From Hymenobacter pini (GTDB lineage Bacteria > Bacteroidota > Bacteroidia > Cytophagales > Hymenobacteraceae), in assembly GCF_020421205.1 (NCBI RefSeq), contig NZ_JAIZZH010000001.1, positions 1,099,691 through 1,163,690 of the forward strand: a DNA stretch of 64,000 nucleotides, given 5' to 3'. The position numbers were made by a program, and so were the translations under genes. Under the pieces are notes generated by a model. That model was not told where the DNA came from and ran no database searches. It saw nothing but the letters and a program-made list of their open reading frames with translations. Shown in pieces: positions 27,869-34,682 of this stretch. Every line of letters starts with the position of its first letter. Positions within the stretch are counted from its first letter, which is position 1.

Positions 27869-27933
27869 CTAAAATTTTAGTAAATTTTTCAGCTAATTGA
27901 ATTAGTATTCTCGTATGTTGGTTCGTACCTTCG
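27869..27933 (+). promoter_or_regulatory. Two palindromic candidate operators and a -7 box upstream of the HTH/S24 gene
   Basis: CTAAAATTTTAG (27869-27880) and CTAATTGAATTAG (27893-27905) are perfect palindromes with the common form CTAA-n4/5-TTAG, centres about 24.5 bp apart. TACCTTCG at 27926-27933 resembles the -7 consensus, and the second palindrome sits where a -33 element would be (20-bp spacer). Binding there would block transcription of the downstream regulator. The first palindrome is directly after the previous gene and might partly serve as a weak terminator. Confidence 0.5.
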
Positions 27934-27985
27934 TGAGCCGGTACTTGCTTGCCATTGCAGTCCGTTTTCCCGGCTCCCCTGCGTT

Positions 27986-28792
27986 ATGATTAATACCAAC
28001 CTTAAATTCTGGCGGCGCGAACTGAGCCTGACGCAGGCGCAGATGGCCGAAAAACTTGGCATCAAACGCTCCCTGGTAGGCGCGTATGAGGAAGGCCGGG
28101 CCGAACCCAAGCTAACCACGCTGGTAAACATGGCCCGCCTGTTCGGCATTACGCTGGATGCACTGGTTACCACCGACTTTACCAAAAAGAAGAACGCCAA
28201 AACGGCGGCTCAGCTGCAGGCCCAAACGGCCCAGGCTGCCGCTGAGCAGAGTAACCGGGGTAATGGCCTGCGTATTCTGGCCCTGACCGTGGACCGGGAA
28301 CAGAATGAAAACATCGAACTGGTGCCCCAGAAAGCCGCCGCCGGCTACCTCAATGGCTACGCCGACCCCGAGTACCTGGAGGAACTGCCCAAGTTCCGGC
28401 TGCCCATGCTGGGCAATACCGGGACCTACCGCGCCTTCGAAATTGCCGGCGACTCCATGCTGCCCATTGCCAGCGGAACCGTTATTGTGGGCCGTTACGT
28501 GGATGATTGGCTGAGCATTAAGGATGGTACGCCCTGCATTGTGGTGAGCGGCAAAGAGGGCATTGTGTTCAAGCGGGTGTACAACCGCCTGAAAGATGCT
28601 GCCCGCCTCACCCTGCACTCCGACAATACGCTGTATTCACCCTACGAAATTGAGGTGGAGGATGTGCTGGAAATTTGGGAGGCTAAGTCCTACATCAGCA
28701 GCACGTTCCCCATTGCCGATCTGTCGCTGAACCGCTTGGCCAGTATTGTACTGGATTTGCAGCAGCAGGTGAGCACCATGAAGAAAGTGTAA
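27986..28792 (+). CDS. XRE-type HTH regulator with S24 (LexA/CI-like) peptidase domain
   Basis: The 268-residue protein has an N-terminal helix-turn-helix (5-60: LTQAQMAEKLGIKRSLVGAYEEGRAEPKL), a glutamine/alanine-rich linker (70-95) and a C-terminal S24 fold. That fold holds the putative catalytic S157 in GDSMLP and K196 in IVFKRV. The 39-residue Ser-Lys spacing is close to LexA (37). A clear Ala-Gly self-cleavage site is not obvious, so it may be a non-cleaving or differently triggered repressor. This architecture is common in Bacteroidota as chromosomal regulators outside prophages. Two palindromes upstream are candidate self-operators. A terminator follows the gene. Confidence 0.88.
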   Translation: MINTNLKFWRRELSLTQAQMAEKLGIKRSLVGAYEEGRAEPKLTTLVNMARLFGITLDALVTTDFTKKKNAKTAAQLQAQTAQAAAEQSNRGNGLRILALTVDREQNENIELVPQKAAAGYLNGYADPEYLEELPKFRLPMLGNTGTYRAFEIAGDSMLPIASGTVIVGRYVDDWLSIKDGTPCIVVSGKEGIVFKRVYNRLKDAARLTLHSDNTLYSPYEIEVEDVLEIWEAKSYISSTFPIADLSLNRLASIVLDLQQQVSTMKKV

Positions 28793-28818
28793 GTACCTCA
28801 GCCTTGTTAGCAATCCTG

Positions 28819-28847
28819 AAAGCCTCCGCCAGCGCGGAGGCTTTTTT
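28819..28847 (+). terminator. Intrinsic terminator of the HTH/S24 gene
   Basis: A GC-rich hairpin (AAAGCCTCCGC, short loop, GCGGAGGCTTT) is followed by a run of T residues, 26 bp after the stop. Confidence 0.9.
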
Positions 28848-28942
28848 GTTGGCGATGGGGTAGTTACAGTGGTAGTACAGCCGCATGCTAACCACCGGCT
28901 CCCGGCTTGCGTAAGGCTGCTGTAGACCAACCCTGACTCCCA

Positions 28943-29662
28943 ATGCTCAAGCTTATTCCCGCCACCGACCGGTACCATGCCTCGCCCGTGGCCTGGCTTA
29001 ATAGCTACTTCCTGTTCAGTTTCGCCGATTATTATGATCCGCAGAACGTGCACTTTGGTCCGTTGCGGGTGTTCAACGACGATACGGTGCAGGGCAATGC
29101 TGGTTTTCCTCAGCACCCGCATTCCGAAATGGAAATTGTGACGCTGGTGCTGGAAGGCGAACTGACCCACGAGGATACCATGGGCAACCGCCGCAGCATT
29201 ACTAAGGGAGAGGTGCAGCGCATGACAGCGGGCACTGGCTTGGCCCATTCTGAGCATAACGAAACTGACAAGCCAGTACACCTCTACCAACTGTGGTTTC
29301 TGCCCAATCAGAAAAACCTGGCTCCCAGCTACGAGCAGAAGGACGTAAACTTCCTGGATTCCAAAAACGAACTGGTACCGCTGGTATCCGGCCAGAAAGT
29401 GCTGGAAGACGTGGTGTATATGAATTCCAACAGCAGCGTGTACTGGTGCAATCTGCGCGAAGGCAAGTCCGTGTCGTTTAAAACCTTCCCGATTCGCAAC
29501 ACCTTTCTGTATGTAAAAGAGGGAAAGCTGTACGTCAATGGAGTGGACATTGGAGCCAACGACCAAATTCGGGCCACTGATGAGCATGTGCTGGAAATAC
29601 AAGCTACTGCCGACGCACAATTCATCCTCATTGACCTGCCTGGTACTGAGGCCAACTATTAA
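28943..29662 (+). CDS. Pirin family protein
   Basis: The 239-residue bicupin starts MLKLIPATDRYHA and has the metal-binding set of the pirin N-terminal cupin: H58 and H60 (GFPQHPHSEMEIVTLVLEGEL), H102 and E104 (AGTGLAHSEHNE). The positions correspond closely to those of human pirin. Bacterial pirins bind Fe or Mn; some have quercetin 2,3-dioxygenase activity and others modulate enzymes by contact, so the exact role is open. The C-terminal cupin-like domain (about 130-235) lacks an obvious ligand set, as usual. The gene is monocistronic, between two terminators. Confidence 0.9.
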   Translation: MLKLIPATDRYHASPVAWLNSYFLFSFADYYDPQNVHFGPLRVFNDDTVQGNAGFPQHPHSEMEIVTLVLEGELTHEDTMGNRRSITKGEVQRMTAGTGLAHSEHNETDKPVHLYQLWFLPNQKNLAPSYEQKDVNFLDSKNELVPLVSGQKVLEDVVYMNSNSSVYWCNLREGKSVSFKTFPIRNTFLYVKEGKLYVNGVDIGANDQIRATDEHVLEIQATADAQFILIDLPGTEANY

Positions 29663-29708
29663 ATCTTGATTAAATGCAGGATTTTCGTGGCCTGCAGCAA
29701 ACTTTATT

Positions 29709-29754
29709 GCCAGCTGAACGGTAGTGTAACGACCTACGTTCAGCTGGCTTTTTT
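29709..29754 (+). terminator. Intrinsic terminator of the pirin gene
   Basis: Arms 29709-29720 and 29737-29748 are perfect 12-bp complements followed by six T. The T-run ends 2 bp before the start codon of the GAF gene. Confidence 0.85.
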
Positions 29755-29756
29755 AC

Positions 29757-30476
29757 ATGAGCACAACTTTTCCCGCCTCCCTGATTCCGGCAAATGAGGC
29801 GAGCCGGCTCCGGACTCTGCATCTGTACCAGATTGCCAATACCACTCCCGAGAAAATTTTTGACGAGTACGTGGCCTGGGCAGCGCAGTTGTTCAACACG
29901 CCTATTGCCCTGATTTCCCTGGTAGATGAGGAATACGTGCACTTCAAGGCCCTGACGGGGGCTGAGGGCGTGCCCGGTTTACCCCGTACGGAGAGCATGT
30001 GCTCGGCCGCTATTCTGCTGGATACACCCATCATCACCTCCGATTACAAAGCCGAAAGCTGCCGGCTGATTAAGCCTGATGTGGCCCAGTCGCTGGGACT
30101 AAGTTTTTACGCCGGCTCTGCTTTGCAGATGCCCGGCGGGGAGCGGATTGGGATGATGGCCGTAATTGGGCGCGAATACCGAACCCTGACAACGGCGGAG
30201 GAAGATGTGCTGAAGCGGTTAGCTGAACTGGTGAGCCGGACCATTGAGCTGCGTTTCCAGTACCTGAATGCCGGCCTTACCGAGGAATGGGAGGCGGCAC
30301 AGCACGAGCTAAGTGCCACGCTGGATGACAATGCCGCCCTGACGCGCTACTTGGCCACCCGCAACAACGGCATCAACCTGGACGACGAAGAAGTGCTGGA
30401 TTTAGTGTCGCGCCGATTGGCCGGGGTAGGGAAGGTGCTGGACCGCCGCTCGAAAGATACTCCCCAGGTTTCCTGA
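29757..30476 (+). CDS. GAF domain protein
   Basis: The 239-residue protein is essentially one GAF domain (about 20-165). It begins with the usual lead-in helix SRLRTLHLYQIANTTPEKIFDEYVAWAA, then the strand/loop IALISLVDEEYVHFKALTG, and ends in a helix (EEDVLKRLAELVSRTIEL). An acidic helical tail (180-239) follows. GAF domains of this type bind small ligands or act as redox/light sensors. No enzymatic output domain is present, so it may be a stand-alone sensor or adaptor. The start codon lies directly behind the pirin terminator, which is unusual. The gene converges on an esterase gene with 13 bp between stops. Confidence 0.85.
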   Translation: MSTTFPASLIPANEASRLRTLHLYQIANTTPEKIFDEYVAWAAQLFNTPIALISLVDEEYVHFKALTGAEGVPGLPRTESMCSAAILLDTPIITSDYKAESCRLIKPDVAQSLGLSFYAGSALQMPGGERIGMMAVIGREYRTLTTAEEDVLKRLAELVSRTIELRFQYLNAGLTEEWEAAQHELSATLDDNAALTRYLATRNNGINLDDEEVLDLVSRRLAGVGKVLDRRSKDTPQVS

Positions 30477-30489
30477 CTACGCGTGCTGC

Positions 30490-31329
30490 CTACTTAGCCG
30501 CCGGAACGGGTTTGAAAACCTGCCGGAATGCCCGCAGGGCTGCTGGATGGTAGATAGTCCCGTGTGTTTCCTGCGGCATGGGCTCATAGCGCCATTGAAT
30601 AGCTGGGTTGCCGGCCGCTTGCAGAGCCTTCACAAACTCGCCGGCATCGGTTACTATTTCGGGCTCGTTGCTGGTGGCGATGAACAGGGTTTTGGGCGCG
30701 CCTTTATAGGTGGTCAGGAACTTAGGGGCCTGCTGTACCAGCTGGCGGTTGTTCCACCACAGACTGGGGTCGAAAGCCAGATAGGTACCGAATAGGTCGG
30801 GTTCCAGCAGTAGGGTTTCCACTACAAACAGCCCCGCCAGCGACTCGCCTACCACGGCCCTTTCCTCGGTAGTGCGGTAGCGCCGCTTGATTTCGGGCAT
30901 CAACTCAGTGCGGATGAAGCGGCGAAACGCGGCCGAACCACCCACCCGCGGGGCTATTTTCTTGTCCTTCTCGTTGGTGGTGGGGCCGGTCATGTCGCGG
31001 CGGCGCTCCGTGTTTTCGATGCCCACCAGCAGATAGGGCCGCATGGTGCCGTTCCCTACTGACACCTGCACCAGCCCCGCTACGTGCAGAAAATCCTCGG
31101 CCATGCCGCCATCCGGCATATAGAGTACCGGCACCTGCTGCGTCGTCGATTCTGCGTAACCGGCCGGCAGGTACACGTTGATGCGCCGCGTTTCGCCCAA
31201 CACTTTAGAGGCAATGGTAAACGTCTGGCCGATGCTGAGTGGGGCGGCCGATGTTTGGGCGTGAGCTGGCGAAGCATATAATGCCAGAAGAAGCACTAGC
31301 AAAAAGTAAATTCTGCAGGTATTTTTCAT
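30490..31329 (-). CDS. Secreted alpha/beta-hydrolase esterase (IroE/BesA-like)
   Basis: The 279-residue protein has a signal peptide (1-24) and an esterase fold of the D-type/IroE family: RRINVYLPAGY, VPVLYMPDGG, and the nucleophile S163 in VVGESLAGLFVVE. D187 in LAFDPSLWW and H256 in PQETHGTIYH complete a plausible catalytic triad. Relatives hydrolyse ester bonds of catecholate siderophores or other acyl esters. The GESLAG elbow and following FDPS match siderophore esterases, but no iron-uptake genes are beside it, so the substrate is open. It belongs to a minus-strand series but is separated from the next gene by 10 bp only. Confidence 0.85.
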   Translation of the reverse strand: MKNTCRIYFLLVLLLALYASPAHAQTSAAPLSIGQTFTIASKVLGETRRINVYLPAGYAESTTQQVPVLYMPDGGMAEDFLHVAGLVQVSVGNGTMRPYLLVGIENTERRRDMTGPTTNEKDKKIAPRVGGSAAFRRFIRTELMPEIKRRYRTTEERAVVGESLAGLFVVETLLLEPDLFGTYLAFDPSLWWNNRQLVQQAPKFLTTYKGAPKTLFIATSNEPEIVTDAGEFVKALQAAGNPAIQWRYEPMPQETHGTIYHPAALRAFRQVFKPVPAAK

Positions 31330-31339
31330 CCTTTATTAG

Positions 31340-31648
31340 TTAGATCTCTACCACAGAAATTTCTCCATTAGTAGTAAGCATGAACTCACACAACGCTTTG
31401 AAGATTAGCGCTGAATCTGCACCAGGAAGAAGATTGTCGCAGAAGTAAAAACCGTCGCTCTTCACTGATAAAAAGACTGGCGGCCAAGCTGTAGATCCAT
31501 TCAATGAAACTGAATCTGACTGTTTGATAAAAAGCCACAAACCTTCTTCCGACACATTATGGGGCACCACGTAGAAACGGCGCTGCACGAACTGCAACGC
31601 TGCTTCTGGGTTGAATTTCTGGCTACTAAGCCGTAGTTCCTTACCCAT
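31340..31648 (-). CDS. Unknown small protein coupled to the M2 peptidase gene
   Basis: The 102-residue product has no family I recognise. It is soluble, with LRLSSQKFNPEAALQFVQRRFYVVP at the N-terminus and a strand-rich middle (WPPVFLSVKSDGFYFCDN), ending ALCEFMLTTNGEISVVEI. Its ATG shares one base with the TGA of the upstream peptidase gene (a TGATG overlap), so it is probably translationally coupled. A GTG one codon earlier is also possible. The base composition is clearly lower in GC than the peptidase gene, suggesting a recent origin or acquisition. Confidence 0.6.
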   Translation of the reverse strand: MGKELRLSSQKFNPEAALQFVQRRFYVVPHNVSEEGLWLFIKQSDSVSLNGSTAWPPVFLSVKSDGFYFCDNLLPGADSALIFKALCEFMLTTNGEISVVEI

Positions 31649-33501
31649 CACATCGTGTACTTACGGCCTTTGTTCTGCTGCTTGAGGTAGGTCATCAGTG
31701 GCTGGAAGTACTCCACCATGGCGCGGGCGGAGAGGTCCTCGCCGGTTTTTTCGCGGAGCACGGCGCGCCAGTCCTTGCTGGAGCCGGGGCGCATGATGTC
31801 GGCCAGGAACGCGCCTACTTCTTTGTTACCGTAATAGTTGGTGGCGTGCGGGTCCTGCTTCAGGATTTTCTTGCTGATGTGGTCGTGCAGCTGAAACAGG
31901 ATGACGTACGACAGGGCGTAGTCGTAATACTGCGCGGGGTCGTCGTTGATGTGGGTTTTAGTGGCCGGGTCGAGGTACTGCTCCCCGCGGGTAGTGGGCG
32001 GCACGATGCCCTGGTACTGCTTCGCCAGCTGCCACCAGCGGGCGTTGAGCTGGTCGGCGGGCAGCTTATCGGCGTAGAAGCTGTTTTCCCACTCGCTCAT
32101 CACGCCCGAGGCAAACGGGATGAACACGGCGTAGTTCAGCGCTTCCTTCAGTAACGTTTGGGTTTGGTCGGTTTGGGATTTGGCATCTACCAGCCCCAAC
32201 CCGGCCAGGAAGGGTTTCTGGGTGGCGGCCAGGCCCATCAGGGAACCCATAGCTTCGTGGTAGGCCCGGTTAGCACCCTGGCGCAACAGCGGCGGCACCT
32301 CGGGGTTAGTGTAGGTGAGGTAGTAGTAAATGTGGCCAAGCTCGTGGTGGGTAGTTTCGTACCACTCCGTGTTGCCTTCCACGCTCATCAGGCTGCGCAC
32401 GTCCTGGTTCAGGTCCATGTGCCAGGCCGAGGCGTGGTTGTTTTTTTTAAAGGTAGCCCCCTTGGGCAGCGGGTACAGGCTGGATTTCTCCCAGAACACG
32501 GGCGGCAGGGCCTGGAAGCCCAGGCTTTGGTAGAAGCGCTCAGCCTGCTGTACCTGCCATTCGGCGCCCTTTTTGGCCAACACGGGGTCGAGGTTCAGGC
32601 CTTTCACGTCCACCATGGCGCTCCAGTCCTGACCCCAGCGGTTAGGCAGCCAGGAGGCGGGGAGGTAGTCGGGTACCTGCTTCACGCCGTACTTTTTGGC
32701 CAGCTCGTAGCGGGCGTAAGTGTGTAGCTCCCGGTACAAGGGGCGCAGCTCCTCGTTGATTTTACGCACCAGCTGCATCATTTCCTCCCGGCTCATGCCG
32801 TAGTCGGAGGCCTGGTAGGTGAAGTAGTCGGGGTAGCCCAGGGCCTGCACAGTTTGGTTACGCAGGTCGCGCAGGTTCAGTAGGCCATCTTTCAGAGTAG
32901 GGCCGATGGCTTTGCTGGCTTCCCAGATTTGCTGGCGCTTTGCGGGGTTCTGCTCCTTACGCAGCAGCTCGTCCAGGTCGTTGGTGGTGACGGACTTGCC
33001 CTGGTACTTGTAGTCGAAGCCGTAGAGCTTTTCGGTCTGCTGGGTTTCGGCTTTGATGCGGCGCTTTACCACATCGGCCACGGTTTGGGGCGAGTTGGCC
33101 GCGTTGTACAGGGCCGTTTGTAGCTGCTTTACCTGAATTTCCGAGAGCTGGTCTTTGTGCTCCAGCAGCTCCCGCAGGCGCTGAATGTTTTGGGTAGAGC
33201 CCGTAAAGGCCGCCATCCGCTCATTGGCCCGGGCGGTAGCCCCGGAGTTAGCGGTGTCGCCGGTTACAATGTGCGTGTTGGAGCGCCACTCGGCCTCCGA
33301 GGACTGGGTGTACAGCCGCACGTATTCAGCCGAGTAGTCTTTTAAAAAGGCATCGGCCTGCTCTGCCCACGAGGGGGCAGCGGGTTGCGTGGCGGGTTCC
33401 GGCTGCGTGGTATCTGGGGCGGTAGCCGTGGGCGTTTTGGCCGTGGGGGCGCAGGAGGCCAGTACGGCAGCCGTGAGGGCGGGCAGGACGTATTTTTTCA
33501 T
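31648..33501 (-). CDS. M2 family peptidyl-dipeptidase (ACE-like), lipoprotein
   Basis: The 617-residue protein is a zinc metallopeptidase of the angiotensin-converting-enzyme family. It has a lipoprotein signal (MKKYVLPALTAAVLASC, C17), a Thr/Pro-rich linker and an all-helical catalytic domain. The zinc motif is H386-E-L-G-H390 in TTHHELGHIYYYLTY, with the third ligand E416 in RAYHEAMGSLMGL, arranged as in ACE. It removes C-terminal dipeptides from peptides, probably in the periplasm or at the outer membrane. The frame extends 20 residues upstream without a signal; the lipobox supports 33501. Length agrees with single-domain bacterial ACE homologues. Confidence 0.92.
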   Translation of the reverse strand: MKKYVLPALTAAVLASCAPTAKTPTATAPDTTQPEPATQPAAPSWAEQADAFLKDYSAEYVRLYTQSSEAEWRSNTHIVTGDTANSGATARANERMAAFTGSTQNIQRLRELLEHKDQLSEIQVKQLQTALYNAANSPQTVADVVKRRIKAETQQTEKLYGFDYKYQGKSVTTNDLDELLRKEQNPAKRQQIWEASKAIGPTLKDGLLNLRDLRNQTVQALGYPDYFTYQASDYGMSREEMMQLVRKINEELRPLYRELHTYARYELAKKYGVKQVPDYLPASWLPNRWGQDWSAMVDVKGLNLDPVLAKKGAEWQVQQAERFYQSLGFQALPPVFWEKSSLYPLPKGATFKKNNHASAWHMDLNQDVRSLMSVEGNTEWYETTHHELGHIYYYLTYTNPEVPPLLRQGANRAYHEAMGSLMGLAATQKPFLAGLGLVDAKSQTDQTQTLLKEALNYAVFIPFASGVMSEWENSFYADKLPADQLNARWWQLAKQYQGIVPPTTRGEQYLDPATKTHINDDPAQYYDYALSYVILFQLHDHISKKILKQDPHATNYYGNKEVGAFLADIMRPGSSKDWRAVLREKTGEDLSARAMVEYFQPLMTYLKQQNKGRKYTM

Positions 33502-33615
33502 GAGCAGGAGGCAGGGTGAATTGTTCGCTAAAATACACCACCCGCCAACAACAAGCCGCAACCCCGGCCAGACCAGAGTTGCGGCTTACAAGAGAGAAGA
33601 ACAGGAATAGTGAGT

Positions 33616-34560
33616 TTATGCACCTGCTGCTTCTTGCAGCAGGTGGCAGTCCTTATACTTCTTACCACTTCCGCAGGGGCAGGGAGAGTTGCGGCCGAAC
33701 TTTTGGCGGCTGCGCAACTGCTTGAGCCACTGCCGCGGGTCGGTGGCCCAGCGCAGGAAGCGGCTCTTGGGGTTCTGGCGGAAAGCGAGCAGCAGCAGGC
33801 CATACAGCTCGGGGTGGTGCTCCTGCAGCTTCTCGGGCTTCTCGAAGAAATACTCGGTTACCACCGCAAAAAATTCGGCTTCGTTGGTACCCGCGTAGTC
33901 GTTGATTTCGGAGTTGCCGGCCCGGATGGCTTCGATTTCCCGGTGCATCACAGCTTCCCACTCGGGGCGCAGGGCGGCGGGCAGGGCCAGGCCGGGTACC
34001 CCGTCAATTACGCCGTCGGCTTCATCCAGCAGGTGCGCAAACTCATGGATGCCCACGTTCTGCCGGTCCAAAGAATCTTGGAAACCTTGTTCCAGGGAGG
34101 CCTTCGACAAGCGCATGTAGTGCGAAGTCTGAAACCCCTGCACCGAGCCCAGCAACGTGCCTTCCAGCCCTACAAACTCCTTGTTCGGGTCGCGCTGCTG
34201 AGTCCAGGCGTCGGGCACCACCAGCACCTCGCTCAGGTTGCTGTACTCCCACTCGGGGAAACCAAACACGGGAATAACCGCTGAGGCCGCCACCAGCACC
34301 CGGGTGATATCGTCAATATCCGTCTGAATGCCGGTAATGCGCGTTTGGGCCAGAAATACCTGCAGGCGGCGCTCAAACCGTTGCTTGTCCACATCAGATA
34401 GTGCCAGGTAATAGGCGACGCGCTGCTGCAGCGTCTGACGCCACTCGGCGGGAAACTCGGCCTGCAGAGCTTGTTGCTTCAGGCGGGCGTCGCGGGTGAG
34501 GTAACGGTAAAAGAAAAAGGCGACTACCGCTACCAGCGCGGCGAAAATGAGGTACTGCAT
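33616..34560 (-). CDS. MtfA-like (M90) zinc peptidase with C-terminal SEC-C motif
   Basis: The 314-residue protein has an N-terminal membrane helix (about 2-18), then the MtfA/M90 domain with the zinc motif H172-E-F-A-H176 in GIHEFAHLLDEADG and a downstream NEAEFFAVVTEYFFEKP helix providing the third ligand. The last part carries a SEC-C zinc-binding motif: C294, C296, C305, H306 in SPCPCGSGKKYKDCH. E. coli MtfA, which regulates glucose uptake by acting on Mlc, lacks both the membrane helix and SEC-C. SEC-C motifs often mediate ribosome or protein contacts, as in SecA. ATG at 34560 is preferred over an upstream TTG. Confidence 0.87.
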   Translation of the reverse strand: MQYLIFAALVAVVAFFFYRYLTRDARLKQQALQAEFPAEWRQTLQQRVAYYLALSDVDKQRFERRLQVFLAQTRITGIQTDIDDITRVLVAASAVIPVFGFPEWEYSNLSEVLVVPDAWTQQRDPNKEFVGLEGTLLGSVQGFQTSHYMRLSKASLEQGFQDSLDRQNVGIHEFAHLLDEADGVIDGVPGLALPAALRPEWEAVMHREIEAIRAGNSEINDYAGTNEAEFFAVVTEYFFEKPEKLQEHHPELYGLLLLAFRQNPKSRFLRWATDPRQWLKQLRSRQKFGRNSPCPCGSGKKYKDCHLLQEAAGA

Positions 34561-34604
34561 GGTGTGCCTCAACGCAGGCAGCGGCGGAAGGTTGGAGTAA
34601 ACGT

Positions 34605-34647
34605 ACTAGCCTGTTGGTGGCTATAGGCAAGCCTCCAACAGGCTAGT
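34605..34647 (-). terminator. Hairpin between the DUF5916 gene and the M90 gene
   Basis: Arms 34605-34617 and 34635-34647 are perfect 13-bp complements, 35 bp after the DUF5916 stop on the minus strand. The following T-tract is short (GTTTAC). Confidence 0.55.
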
Positions 34648-34682
34648 TTAGCGCGAGGAGGTTGGCTAACTGATGCCGTACA

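Noticed and set aside
27986..28792. HTH/S24 regulator as evidence of a prophage
   Set aside because: No phage structural, integrase or lysis genes are nearby, and such regulators are common on Bacteroidota chromosomes.
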